DNA of 64,000 nucleotides from an uncultured Paracoccaceae bacterium (GCA_937146765.1 CAKZRP010000007.1:62001-126000), one strand, 5' to 3'. Positions 42,799 to 51,499 are shown, counted from the first letter of the stretch. Notes: generated by a model from the letters alone, not told the origin. Numbers and translations: made by a program.

Positions 42799-44247
42799 TC
42801 AGATCGGGTAGTGCAGCGGGCCGTCCTGCATCGTGATCCAGCGCAATTCGGTGAATTCCGCGATCCCCCAATTGCCGCCGAACCGCCCGTAGCCCGAGGC
42901 CTTGACCCCGCCAAAAGGCATCTGCGCCTCGTCATGCACGGTGGGGCCATTGATATGGCAGATGCCGCTTTCGACGCGTTTTGCCACCGAAAGCGCCGCC
43001 ATGACATCGCGGCTGAACACGGCGGAGGAAAGGCCGAACTCGCTCTCATTGGCGATCCGCACCGCCTCATCGACCGAGCCTGCGCGGATGATCGCCACCA
43101 CGGGACCAAAGCTCTCCTCGCTGTAAATCCGCATCTCTGGCGTCACATGGTCAAGCGCTGCGGCGTTGAGGATAGTGCCCTCGCCGCCGCCCGCGATCAG
43201 CGTCGCGCCCTTGTCGCGCGCATCGGCAATCAGGTCGCGCACCCGGTCCGCTGCCCCCTCATTGACCAGCGAGCCGAGCGGGCAACTCCCCTCGCGCGGA
43301 TCACCTGCGGTGAGGCTGGCGACTTTGGCCGCGAAAGCCTCGACAAAACGGTCGCCCGCCGCGCCCACGGTGATGATCCGCTCGGTCGACATGCAGATCT
43401 GACCCTGGTTCATATAGGCACCAAAGCCGGCAGCGGCGACGGCGGCGTCGATATCCGCGTCCTCCATCACGATCATCGGGGCCTTGCCGCCCAGCTCGAG
43501 CAGCGCCGGTTTCAGGTTGCGCCCCGCCAACTCGCTGATGATGCGGCCCACGCGGGTCGAGCCGGTGAAGTTCACCCGCCGGATCGCCGGATGTTCGATC
43601 AGCGCTTCGACCACCGCCGGGGCCTCGTCCGGCGCGTTGGAGACCGCGTTCAGCACCCCTGCTGGGAACCCAGCCTCGGCCACCGCCTCAATGATCAGCG
43701 CATGAACGCGCGGGCAGAGTTCCGAGGTCTTCATCACCACCGTATTGCCACAGGCCAGGGGCGTCGCGATGGAACGCACGCCGAGGATCACCGGGGCATT
43801 CCAGGGCGCCATGGCCAGCACCACCCCCACCGGCTGACGGATCGCCATCGCGGTCGATCCGGGGCGGTTCGAGGGGATGATCTCGCCCTTGATCTGGGTG
43901 GTGAGGGAGGCAGCCTCCACCAGCATATCCGAGGCAAGTTTGACGTTGAACCGTGCCCAGGCCTCGGTCGCGCCGATTTCCTCCTTCATCGCGGCGACGA
44001 TATCATCACCCCGCGCCAGGAGGTTCTGCGCCGCCGCCAGGAGCTTGGCCCGCCGCTCGCCCGGCCCCGTTGTGGACCACTCGGCAAAGGCCACGGCAGC
44101 GGCATCCACCGCCCGCGCCACATCGCCGAGCGAGGCGGCCGCGGCCTCGGTCACCACATCGCCCGTCACCGGGTTGCTGCGGGTAAAGGTGCGGTCGCCC
44201 TCTGCCGGGACATAGGCGCCGTTGATGTAAAGGTTCAGACGTTCCAT
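42799..44247 (-). CDS. NAD(P)-dependent aldehyde dehydrogenase (aromatic/semialdehyde type)
   Basis: This 482-residue enzyme has the ALDH catalytic set: Asn150 in APWNAP, Glu251 in LLELGGKAP and nucleophile Cys285 in NQGQICMSTER. The MNQGQICMSTERI stretch and MAIRQPVGVVLAMAPWNAP resemble the salicylaldehyde/vanillin/benzaldehyde dehydrogenase branch more than glycolaldehyde or betaine aldehyde enzymes. It is the last gene of the branched-chain-type importer operon, 12 bases after the livF-like gene. It probably oxidises an aldehyde derived from, or identical with, the imported compound to the acid. Confidence 0.87.
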   Translation of the reverse strand: MERLNLYINGAYVPAEGDRTFTRSNPVTGDVVTEAAAASLGDVARAVDAAAVAFAEWSTTGPGERRAKLLAAAQNLLARGDDIVAAMKEEIGATEAWARFNVKLASDMLVEAASLTTQIKGEIIPSNRPGSTAMAIRQPVGVVLAMAPWNAPVILGVRSIATPLACGNTVVMKTSELCPRVHALIIEAVAEAGFPAGVLNAVSNAPDEAPAVVEALIEHPAIRRVNFTGSTRVGRIISELAGRNLKPALLELGGKAPMIVMEDADIDAAVAAAGFGAYMNQGQICMSTERIITVGAAGDRFVEAFAAKVASLTAGDPREGSCPLGSLVNEGAADRVRDLIADARDKGATLIAGGGEGTILNAAALDHVTPEMRIYSEESFGPVVAIIRAGSVDEAVRIANESEFGLSSAVFSRDVMAALSVAKRVESGICHINGPTVHDEAQMPFGGVKASGYGRFGGNWGIAEFTELRWITMQDGPLHYPI

Positions 44248-44259
44248 GACTTTCTCCTG

Positions 44260-44982
44260 TCAATGCGTCTCGGCCAAAGCACCGCCAAGAAAGGCGCGCA
44301 CGATGGCGGGATCGGATTTGATATCAGTTGCCGCCCCCTGACCGGAGATCCGTCCGACCTCCATCAGGTAGGCGTAATCGGCAAGGTTCAGCGTGGCGCG
44401 GGCGTTCTGCTCCACGATCAGGATGGTGAGGCCGCTGCTGCGGATGCGGGCCAGCGCGGCAAAGACCTCCTTGACCACGATGGGCGCAAGGCCGAGCGAG
44501 GGCTCATCGAGCAACAACAGCTCCGGGTTCGACATCAGCGCGCGGCCAATCGCGACCATCTGCTGCTCGCCCCCGGACATGGTGCCCGCAAGTTGGCCGC
44601 GCCGCTGTGCCAGCTTGGGAAAGAGGTCAAACACCTCCGCCATTCGCGCCGCGCGTCCCGTATGTGCCCGCTCTGGCAGGCTGCCAAGGTGCAGGTTCTC
44701 TTCGACGCTGAGCGCGGGAAAGATGCCGCGCCCCTCGGGCACCAGCGCGATGCCCTCCTCCACCAGTTGATGCGGCGCAAGGTCGGTCTGGGACCGCCCC
44801 TTGTAGCGGATCGCGCCGGAGGCGGGGCGCACCCGCCCGCCCACCGCGTTCAGGAGCGAGGATTTCCCGGCCCCATTGGTGCCAAGGATCACCACCATCT
44901 GCCCCTGCTCCACTCCAAGCGACACCCCATCCAGCGCCATATGCTTGCCGTACGACAGCCGCAGATTCGAAATCTCAAGCAT
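44260..44982 (-). CDS. Branched-chain-type ABC transporter ATPase, LivF-like
   Basis: ATG 44982 with GGGGAGGAG upstream gives 240 residues. Walker A is GTNGAGKSS near 35-43, signature MSGGEQQMVAIGRAL, Walker B LLLDEPSLGLAP and switch His replaced by Gln in VEQNA, as is normal for LivF. It pairs with the LivG-like ATPase, whose stop it overlaps by eight bases. HAAT-family importers carry amino acids, amides, urea or aromatic acids; the ligand is set by the binding protein at 47542-48759. Confidence 0.9.
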   Translation of the reverse strand: MLEISNLRLSYGKHMALDGVSLGVEQGQMVVILGTNGAGKSSLLNAVGGRVRPASGAIRYKGRSQTDLAPHQLVEEGIALVPEGRGIFPALSVEENLHLGSLPERAHTGRAARMAEVFDLFPKLAQRRGQLAGTMSGGEQQMVAIGRALMSNPELLLLDEPSLGLAPIVVKEVFAALARIRSSGLTILIVEQNARATLNLADYAYLMEVGRISGQGAATDIKSDPAIVRAFLGGALAETH

Positions 44983-45703
44983 CGCTCTCCTCCCCAAGAT
45001 AGGCGGCAATCACGCGCGGATCGCCCAGGGCCACCTCGGTCGCCTCATCCGCGATCAACTGGCCGGAGTTCATCACTACCACGCGCGGACAGAGCGCGCG
45101 CACCGCGTCGATGATATGTTCCACCATCAGGATGGTTAGGCCCTGCGCCTTGAGGTCCCCAATCAGCGCCACCCCATCGCGCAGTTCGGTCGGGTTCAGC
45201 CCCGCAAGCCATTCGTCGAGCAGCAGAACCTCCGGCTCCGCCGCCAAGGCCCGCGCCAGTTCGAGCCGCTTCTGGTCGATATAGGTGAGGTCCCCGGCCG
45301 CCGTCATGGCGCGACCGGCCAACCCCACACGATCCAGCGCGGCGCTGGCGATGCGCTCGGCCTCCGCCCCCCAATGGGCCTTGCGCCCAAAGACCGCCGG
45401 GATCATCACATTCTCGCGGAGGCTGAGCGAGGGCAGGATGCGCACCAGCTGAAAGGTCCGCGCGACCCCCTCCCGGGCGATCCGGTCCCGCCGCAACCCG
45501 GTCAGGTTCTGGCCGTTCAGATGGATCGCGCCCGACGTGGTCGGCAGAGCTCCTGAAATCAGGTTGATGAGTGTCGTCTTGCCAGAGCCATTTGGCCCCA
45601 AGAGCCCGACAATCTCGCCCCGCTCCATCGCGAAGCTGACACCGTCCACCGCCCGCAGGCCGCCGAACTGCTTCACCGCCTTGTCGATCTGAAGAAAGCT
45701 CAT
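44975..45703 (-). CDS. Branched-chain-type ABC transporter ATPase, LivG-like
   Basis: ATG 45703 gives 242 residues. It shows Walker A GPNGSGKTT near 37-45, the LivG-type R-T-F-Q in GVARTFQLVRILPSLS, Walker B VLLLDEWLAGLNPTE and a C-terminal VALGDPRVIAAYLGEE. The usual signature LSGGQQ is strongly altered: DLTYIDQKRLELARALA stands in its place, which is common in LivG-like proteins of aromatic-acid importers. The gene overlaps the LivM-like stop (ATGA) and the LivF-like start. Confidence 0.88.
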   Translation of the reverse strand: MSFLQIDKAVKQFGGLRAVDGVSFAMERGEIVGLLGPNGSGKTTLINLISGALPTTSGAIHLNGQNLTGLRRDRIAREGVARTFQLVRILPSLSLRENVMIPAVFGRKAHWGAEAERIASAALDRVGLAGRAMTAAGDLTYIDQKRLELARALAAEPEVLLLDEWLAGLNPTELRDGVALIGDLKAQGLTILMVEHIIDAVRALCPRVVVMNSGQLIADEATEVALGDPRVIAAYLGEESDA

Positions 45704-46614
45704 GACCGCGCCTCCCGCAGCTTGTGGCGCAGGGTTTCCACCCCGGCGATCACCCCGTTTGGCAGCACAAAGACCACCGCGATGAACATGAGCCCAAGGA
45801 AGATCGGATAGCTGTCCGGGAAATGCGCCGAGAGCCATTCGAACAGCAAGAACAGCGGCACCGCCCCCAGCATCGGCCCGCAGAGCCGGTTCGCCCCGCC
45901 CAACAGCGCCATGATCACGGTGAGAAAGCTGACGGTTGGGTTGAACACGATCGACGGCTCCACATAGACATAGCGCGGCGAGGTGATGGCGCCGGCCAGC
46001 GTCAGGATCACCGCCGAGAGCACAAAGGCGATGAGCTTTACCCGCGCCAGATGGATGCCGGAATGGGCGGCCACCGCCTCGTCATCGCCGATCACCCGCA
46101 GGGCCAGGCCAAGGCGGTTGCGATGGATCCAGGCGGTCAGCGCAAGGGTCAGCGCACCAAGCCCCAGCATCTGCCAATAGATCCCAGCCGTGGTGATCTC
46201 GAGGAAGATGTACCGCCCCAGCGTGCCGGTCACATTGACCTCATACCAGGTGATCAGCTGGCGGATCAGCTCGGCCAGACCAAAGCTGAAGATCACGAAA
46301 TAGACGCCCTTGAGCCGAAGGGTCGACAACCCCACGATCAGCGCCAGCCCCGCGCCCATCGCGCCCGCCACCATCAGGACCAGCGGATAGGGCAGCACCT
46401 CGTTCAGCACCGCAACCGTATAGGCTCCGATGCCGTAAAAGGCGACCGTGGCGAGGGAAACATAGTGCGTATGGCCGGAAAACAACGCCCAGGCGGAGGC
46501 CAGCGTCACATAGGTCGCCGCGCCCACCATCAGCCCCAGCCCATAGTCCGACAGCCAGAGCGGCAACAGCGCCAGCAGGACAAGCCCTGCGAGAGGAAGG
46601 ATAATCCGCATCAT
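45700..46614 (-). CDS. Branched-chain-type ABC transporter permease, LivM-like
   Basis: ATG 46614 gives 304 residues with about nine helices. LivM landmarks are HTHYVSLATVAFYGIGAYTV, LRLKGVYFVIFSFGLAELIR and GLALRVIGDDEAVAAHSGIH (the EAA-like cytoplasmic loop). It forms the membrane pore with the LivH-like protein. The start overlaps the LivH-like stop by four bases and the end overlaps the LivG-like start, so four transport genes are translationally chained. Confidence 0.9.
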   Translation of the reverse strand: MMRIILPLAGLVLLALLPLWLSDYGLGLMVGAATYVTLASAWALFSGHTHYVSLATVAFYGIGAYTVAVLNEVLPYPLVLMVAGAMGAGLALIVGLSTLRLKGVYFVIFSFGLAELIRQLITWYEVNVTGTLGRYIFLEITTAGIYWQMLGLGALTLALTAWIHRNRLGLALRVIGDDEAVAAHSGIHLARVKLIAFVLSAVILTLAGAITSPRYVYVEPSIVFNPTVSFLTVIMALLGGANRLCGPMLGAVPLFLLFEWLSAHFPDSYPIFLGLMFIAVVFVLPNGVIAGVETLRHKLREARS

Positions 46615-47480
46615 GACCGCGCTCCAAACAGGCCCTGCGGACGCCACAGAAGCACAGCGAGAAAGATCGTAAAGGTTGCCGCCAGCGTCAGGCCGGGGTC
46701 GATGGCAGTGGCGACAAAGGTCTCCAAGAGGCCGAGCGCCAGCCCGGCAATCAGCGCCCCCGGCACATTGCCGACGCCGCCCATGATGACGATCACCAGG
46801 GCCTTCATGGTGAAGATCACGCCGCCGGTGGCGGAAAAGGTCTGATACATCGAGATCGACGCCCCCGCGACACAGGCCAAGGCGGTGCCAATCGCAAACC
46901 CCTGCCGCGCGATCCGGTTGACATCGATGCCCACCAAAGGCGCCGAGCCCGGCGTCAGCGCCACCGCCCGCATCCGCAGGCCCCAGGTGGTCCGGTTCAG
47001 CGCCCAGACCAGCGCCCCGCCGCTCAGGACACAGATGCCAAAGGCGATCAGCCGGTTCAAGGCGACCGAGACGCCCAGAATGCTCACCCCGCGATCGAGG
47101 TAGGAGATCGAGGTGAAATTCGCCCCAAAGGCCAGGAGCAGCAGGCCCTGGATCAGGAACAACAGGCCAAAGGTGGCAAGGATACTGTCCACCTCCAGCC
47201 GCCCCGTGCCATCGGAGCGCGCCACCAGTGGACGCATCATCCCTTGGTAGAGGATCCAGCCAAGCCCGTAGCCCAGCACCGGCAGAACCAGGAGGGAGAG
47301 CAGCGGCGAAATCCCCGCCTGCTGGAACAGCGCCACCAGCCCAAAGGCGGCGATCAGGGTCAGCTCGCCATAGGCAAGGTTCATGATCCGCGCGATGCCA
47401 TATTGCAGGGTCAGCCCCAGCGCCAGCAGCGCATAGGTCCCCCCAAGCACAAGGCCGAGGATGAGTGTCGTCACTATCAT
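46611..47480 (-). CDS. Branched-chain-type ABC transporter permease, LivH-like
   Basis: ATG 47480 (AAAGAGA upstream) gives 289 residues with about eight helices. Family motifs are LVLGGTYALLALGLTLQYGI at the N-terminus, NLAYGELTLIAAFG and LNRTTWGLRMRAVALTPGSA, and near the end MGGVGNVPGALIAGLALGLL. It is separated from the binding-protein gene by a 61-base gap holding a hairpin, and is coupled to the LivM-like gene by an ATGA overlap. Confidence 0.9.
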   Translation of the reverse strand: MIVTTLILGLVLGGTYALLALGLTLQYGIARIMNLAYGELTLIAAFGLVALFQQAGISPLLSLLVLPVLGYGLGWILYQGMMRPLVARSDGTGRLEVDSILATFGLLFLIQGLLLLAFGANFTSISYLDRGVSILGVSVALNRLIAFGICVLSGGALVWALNRTTWGLRMRAVALTPGSAPLVGIDVNRIARQGFAIGTALACVAGASISMYQTFSATGGVIFTMKALVIVIMGGVGNVPGALIAGLALGLLETFVATAIDPGLTLAATFTIFLAVLLWRPQGLFGARS

Positions 47481-47504
47481 CAAAGTCTCTTTCCGTCGAA
47501 ACCC

Positions 47505-47533
47505 GCGCCCTCTGCCGCAGGGGAAGAGGGCGC
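47505..47533 (-). other. Intercistronic hairpin after the Liv-type binding protein gene
   Basis: GCGCCCTCT (47505-47513) and AGAGGGCGC (47525-47533) form a perfect nine-base stem with an eleven-base loop. It lies between the binding-protein stop and the livH-like start on the minus strand. A stable 3' hairpin here would favour high levels of binding protein over permease. Confidence 0.6.
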
Positions 47534-47541
47534 AGAGGCCC

Positions 47542-48759
47542 TTACCACTCGGGCTTGGGGATGACCGGGGTGGCGGCACCCGCCTTGTCGCCGGGATTGA
47601 CCGCGCGGAAGGCGCCGCCCTGCCATTGGCCCACCCACCACAGATCGCGCAGCTGGTTGTCTTCCAGCTTCACCTCGCCGATCACGGTCTCAAACGTGCC
47701 ATTGGACAGTTCCGCCGCAAGCGCCGCGTGATCGAGACCAACACGCTCCACCGCCTGTGCCAGCATCTCGAGCGAGGCATAGGTGATCGCCGAGGCCCAG
47801 CTGTCCGGCGGGTTGCCGACAAATGCGGTGTGGCGGGCGAAATAGTCCTGTATCGCGGGACTGTCCGCATCGACGCCGCCAATCGCCATCACACCCTCGG
47901 CATTGCCATCGGCAATGCCCGGATAGATCGGAAAGGCGCCGCCCACCGAGACGTAAAACACCTTGGGGTTATAGCCCATCGACTGCGCCGTCTTGGTCAT
48001 CCCAAAGGAGCCGGGCGGATAGGAGAAGGCCACGAAACTATCCGCGCCCGATCCCTGCGCGTCGTTCAAAAGGGTCGCAAAATCCGAGGTGCCAAGGGGA
48101 TAGGTCGCGTCATAGGCCAGCTCAAACCCCGCCGCCTCAAACGCGGGGCGCGCGCCGTTGATCAGGTCGATGCCAAAGCCATCTGCCACGGAAACCACCG
48201 CGACCTTGTTGTTGATGGTGCCCGCATCACGCGCCGCCGCCAGCACATCGACCAGCCCCTTGGCATAGTCATGCCCGCCCCCCAGCATCCAGTAGCTGCG
48301 ATCCCAGCGGGCGGCAAACTCCGGCGCCTTGTCGGTCACTGCGGTCACCGCAAGTTGCGGATAGCCGAACCGCGCCATCAGCGGCGCAATCGCCAGATTG
48401 GGCCCGGTCCCCCAGGGCGGCAGGATCAGATCCACCTTGTCCTGCGCCGCCAGACGCTCGATCGCGCGCACCAGATCCTCGTTCGAGGACCGGTCGTCGT
48501 ATTCCACCACCTCGATCATCTTCTGGCTGCCATCGGGCAGTTTCAATCCGCCGGCCTTGTTCACGGTATCGACCCAAAGTTCATAGTTCGGGATGGTGGT
48601 GATGCCGGCCCCGGTGGCGCTGGGACCGGTGCGGGCCACCGCATAGCCAATGGTGATGGTCTCGCCCTCGGCCTGCGCCGTCCCGGCGGTCAGCGCAAGG
48701 CTGCTGGCAGCCGTCAACAAGAGCGCGCCAAGCGTGGCGCGCCGTGTGAATGTCGTCAT
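47542..48759 (-). CDS. Branched-chain-type ABC transporter substrate-binding protein
   Basis: ATG 48759 with GGAGGAC upstream gives 405 residues. There is a signal peptide (MTTFTRRATLGALLLTAASS with cleavage near AQA; the two Arg could make it Tat-like) and a peripla_BP_6 fold: ITIGYAVARTGPSATGAGIT, VEVVEYDDRSSNEDLVRAIE-like, VDLILPPWGTGPNLAIAPL. The PPWGTGP loop replaces the GPxxS of leucine-binding proteins, arguing for a non-leucine ligand. It heads the leftward operon, divergent from the AraC gene. Confidence 0.88.
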   Translation of the reverse strand: MTTFTRRATLGALLLTAASSLALTAGTAQAEGETITIGYAVARTGPSATGAGITTIPNYELWVDTVNKAGGLKLPDGSQKMIEVVEYDDRSSNEDLVRAIERLAAQDKVDLILPPWGTGPNLAIAPLMARFGYPQLAVTAVTDKAPEFAARWDRSYWMLGGGHDYAKGLVDVLAAARDAGTINNKVAVVSVADGFGIDLINGARPAFEAAGFELAYDATYPLGTSDFATLLNDAQGSGADSFVAFSYPPGSFGMTKTAQSMGYNPKVFYVSVGGAFPIYPGIADGNAEGVMAIGGVDADSPAIQDYFARHTAFVGNPPDSWASAITYASLEMLAQAVERVGLDHAALAAELSNGTFETVIGEVKLEDNQLRDLWWVGQWQGGAFRAVNPGDKAGAATPVIPKPEW

Positions 48760-48873
48760 GATGTCCTCCCTCGAGACCGGATTGATCCCGGTCATCCGTC
48801 GCCGCGCCCGACCCTCCCCGGCTCGGTTGCACAGCTGGGATGCAGCATAGACGGGAGAGGTCCTCGCCATAAA

Positions 48874-48917
48874 TGCACTTGCGGGGGCAATAATTGCACT
48901 TTTGACTGGATTATTGC
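48874..48917. promoter_or_regulatory. Candidate AraC-regulator binding region
   Basis: TGCACTT occurs at 48874-48880 and 48895-48901, exactly 21 bases apart (two helical turns), the usual layout for AraC-family direct repeats. Overlapping it, GCAATAAT (48887-48894) and ATTATTGC (48910-48917) form an inverted repeat. The block lies between the divergent araC-like gene and the Liv-type operon and is AT-rich against its surroundings. Confidence 0.45.
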
Positions 48918-48941
48918 CGCTCGCCTGCCATTCTCGGCGCC

Positions 48942-49814
48942 ATGTCCCTGCCCATGCGCCCCAATGCCTCGCAGCGTCCGATCTGCAGTCTCAACCGGAT
49001 CCGCAGCCCGCTTGCCCGGGTCGCCTATGCGCTGCCGGCCCGTGCGGTGCATCTCCTGGTGTTGGACGCGGGCACGGTGCATCTGCGCAGCCCCTCCGGA
49101 CGCAGCGCCGACCAGACGGCACCGCGCCTCCTGTGGTGGGCCGAAGGCGAGGCGCGCGAGCTGATCGCCTCCGCCGGCAGTCGCGGCCTCCTTCTGTCCG
49201 TGCCTGCCGGCACCCTGACCCAGGCCCTGCCCGCCACCCCGATCGGCGATCAGATGCGCCGCACCCTGTCGCAGGACCTCTCCGTCAGCCCCGAAGGCTC
49301 CGCCGCGCTGAGCGACCTGCTCGAGGGGCTCGGGCGCGAGGCCAGCGCGGGCGAGCCGGGGGGCGAACTGGCGCAGCGGCACTATCTGACGCTGGTGCTG
49401 CTCTCCCTCTGGCGCATCGCCCGCACAGATCTGGTGGTGCTGGGCCGGGCGCCGCAGGGCCTGTCGGAACGCTTCGTGCTGCTTGCGGGACAGCGCGCCC
49501 GGGACCATTGGACGGTGGAGCGCTACGCCAGCGAACTGCGGGTCAGCCGCGACCGCCTCGGCTCGGCGGTGAAACGCACCACCGGCCTGTCGCCCCAGGC
49601 CTATCTGCACCGGCTTCTGATCCGCGAGGCGATGGAGCTTTTGGCCAATACCGGCATGCCGGTCAGCCAGGTGGCCTTTCGCCTCGGTTTCAGTGATCCG
49701 GCCTATTTCACCCGCTTCTTCCGGCGCCAGGCCGAACAGACCCCCGCCGCCTTTCGCAAGGCGCACCGCAAACCCGGCACCAGCCAGCCGCAGTCCTTTG
49801 CCGCCTGGCCCTGA
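48942..49814 (+). CDS. AraC-family transcription regulator
   Basis: This 290-residue protein has an N-terminal effector region of about 180 residues and a C-terminal double HTH at about 190-280. The first helix pair is WTVERYASELRVSRDRLGSA, and the second is MPVSQVAFRLGFSDPAYFTR followed by FFRRQAEQTPAAFRKAH, the AraC signature. The N-terminal part looks like the cupin-like AraC-binding domain of XylS/4-hydroxyphenylacetate-type regulators. It is divergent from the Liv-type/ALDH operon and probably activates it when its ligand is present. Confidence 0.88.
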   Translation: MSLPMRPNASQRPICSLNRIRSPLARVAYALPARAVHLLVLDAGTVHLRSPSGRSADQTAPRLLWWAEGEARELIASAGSRGLLLSVPAGTLTQALPATPIGDQMRRTLSQDLSVSPEGSAALSDLLEGLGREASAGEPGGELAQRHYLTLVLLSLWRIARTDLVVLGRAPQGLSERFVLLAGQRARDHWTVERYASELRVSRDRLGSAVKRTTGLSPQAYLHRLLIREAMELLANTGMPVSQVAFRLGFSDPAYFTRFFRRQAEQTPAAFRKAHRKPGTSQPQSFAAWP

Positions 49815-50167
49815 GTAAGTGTGATTCGCTCCCGGCGCTGTCACGGCTGCCGCGCCGGAGACCGCTGCTGTGCCTGTGCCTCTGACCTGCCCGGTCCCCC
49901 CTCAGCTTCGCCCCTTGGCCTTGCCGTGGGGTCATCCGACTGATTTGTCACATGTTTTCCCACAACCCTCGGCTGAACTGACGCCGCAGGTCAGCCCGCG
50001 TCGGGTTACAGGCCCGGCGACTCCGCAGTCGCGCTTGTAATCGTTTACAAGAAAGGAAAACTTTGCTTATCTGGCGATGTAATCGTTTTCAGATTGCGGC
50101 TTGCACAAAAAATAATCCGCAGGCCAAAGCCGGGTCCCTGAGGAGAGACCCACAAGGGAGGAAGACA
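49815..50167. other. Intergenic promoter region of the sugar operon
   Basis: These 353 bases hold no gene that I can support. The left 200 bases are GC-rich with no clear signal. The right part carries the two operator-like sequences described separately, at 50034-50091, and an AT-rich stretch around 50050-50110 suited to a promoter. Confidence 0.5.
50034..50091. promoter_or_regulatory. Two LacI-type operator-like palindromes
   Basis: CTTGTAATCGTTTACAAG at 50034-50051 is an inverted repeat with perfect seven-base arms around TCGT. TGTAATCGTTTTCA at 50078-50091 repeats its core (TGTAATCGTTT) with one arm degenerate. The centres are about 42 bases apart, near four helical turns on the same face. 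The TGTAA-CG-TTTACA pattern with a central CG is typical of LacI/GalR-family sites. No LacI gene is in the window, so the regulator would be encoded elsewhere. Confidence 0.6.
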
Positions 50168-51403
50168 ATGAAATCCATTCGCACGATCCTGACCGTGACC
50201 AGCGCGCTCTGCGCTGTCGGCGCGGCCCAAGCAACAGAGCTCGAAGTCACCCATTGGTGGACCTCCGGCGGTGAGGCGGCGGCGGTTGCCGAGCTTGCCA
50301 AGGCCTTTGACGAGAAAACAGACCACACTTGGAAGGATGGCGCCATCGCAGGCAGCGGCAATACCGCCCGCCCGGTGATGATCTCGCGCATCACCGGCGG
50401 CGATCCGATGGCCGCCACCCAGTTCAACCATGGCCGACAGGCCGAGGAACTGGTCGAGGCCGGGCTGATGCGCGACCTCACCGAGGTGGCCGAGGCCGAG
50501 GGCTGGAAGGATATCGTGAACCCGCCCTCGCTGCTCGACGCCTGCACCGTGGACGGCAAGATCTACTGCGCGCCGATCAATATCCACTCCTGGCAGTGGC
50601 TGTGGTTGTCGGATGCCGCCTATAAGACCGCAGGCGTGCCGGTTCCGACCAACTGGGACGAATTTGTCGCCGCGGCACCTGCCCTGAAAGAGGCCGGGAT
50701 CGTGCCGATGGCCATGGGCCAGCAAGGCTGGCAGCAAAAGGGCGCCTTTGACGTTCTGATGATCGCGCTCCTGCCTAATGACATCTACCTCAAGGTCTAT
50801 TCCGACAAGGATGCCGAGGTGGCCGCAGGCCCTGAGGTCGCCAAGATCTTCGACGCCATCGACCAGGCCCGTGCCATGGCCGCGGACTCCAATATCCAGG
50901 ACTGGAACCAGGCCACCAATATGCTGATCACCGGCAAGGCAGGCGGGCAGATCATGGGCGACTGGGCGCAGGGCGAATTCGCCATCGCAGGCAAGGTGGC
51001 GGGCACCGATTACCACTGCCTGCCGGGGCTCGGGAACAAGAACATCCTGACCACCGGGGGGGATGCCTTCTACTTTCCGGTTCTGAACGACGCCGACAAA
51101 ACCGCAGCACAGGGCGAACTGGCCGCGCTGATGCTCTCGCCGGAAGTGCAGGTCGCCTTCAACCTCAAGAAAGGCTCGCTGCCGGTGCGGGGCGATGTCG
51201 ATCTCTCCTCCGCCAACGACTGTATGCAAAAGGGTCTGGCGGTGCTGAAAGATGCCGAGCCGCTGCCCGGTGCCGATCAGCTGATCACCCAGGACACCAC
51301 CAAGCAGATCGAGGATCTGATGGTCGAGTTCTTCGCCGACCCGTCGCTGACCGCGGCCGCAGCGCAAGAGCGCTTCGCCGGGATCATCGCGGACGCCGAG
51401 TAA
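50168..51403 (+). CDS. CUT1 sugar ABC transporter substrate-binding protein
   Basis: ATG 50168 with GGGAGGAAG upstream gives 411 residues, with signal peptide MKSIRTILTVTSALCAVGAA (cleavage near AQA). The SBP_bac_1 fold shows ELEVTHWWTSGGEAAAVAEL, DGKIYCAPINIHSWQWLWLS and GKAGGQIMGDWAQGEF, with several Trp that would stack on sugar rings. It belongs to the glucose/oligosaccharide-type binding proteins common in alphaproteobacteria; the ligand is a sugar or glycoside, not defined further. It is the first gene of the eight-gene rightward operon and is followed by a hairpin. Confidence 0.88.
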   Translation: MKSIRTILTVTSALCAVGAAQATELEVTHWWTSGGEAAAVAELAKAFDEKTDHTWKDGAIAGSGNTARPVMISRITGGDPMAATQFNHGRQAEELVEAGLMRDLTEVAEAEGWKDIVNPPSLLDACTVDGKIYCAPINIHSWQWLWLSDAAYKTAGVPVPTNWDEFVAAAPALKEAGIVPMAMGQQGWQQKGAFDVLMIALLPNDIYLKVYSDKDAEVAAGPEVAKIFDAIDQARAMAADSNIQDWNQATNMLITGKAGGQIMGDWAQGEFAIAGKVAGTDYHCLPGLGNKNILTTGGDAFYFPVLNDADKTAAQGELAALMLSPEVQVAFNLKKGSLPVRGDVDLSSANDCMQKGLAVLKDAEPLPGADQLITQDTTKQIEDLMVEFFADPSLTAAAAQERFAGIIADAE

Positions 51404-51412
51404 CCGCTCCTC

Positions 51413-51451
51413 CCTGCCCGGCCTTCCCCAACCGAGCCTTCGGCGGGCAGG
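51413..51451 (+). other. Intercistronic hairpin after the CUT1 binding protein gene
   Basis: CCTGCCCG (51413-51420) and CGGGCAGG (51444-51451) form a perfect eight-base stem, with a small inner hairpin (CCGA/TCGG) in the 23-base loop. It sits in the 96-base gap between the binding-protein stop and the first permease start. No T run follows; message stabilisation or partial termination is likely. Confidence 0.55.
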
Positions 51452-51499
51452 CCGGGACCAGTGTCACCCTGCTTCACGCATACTTACGGGAGGCGCCAG

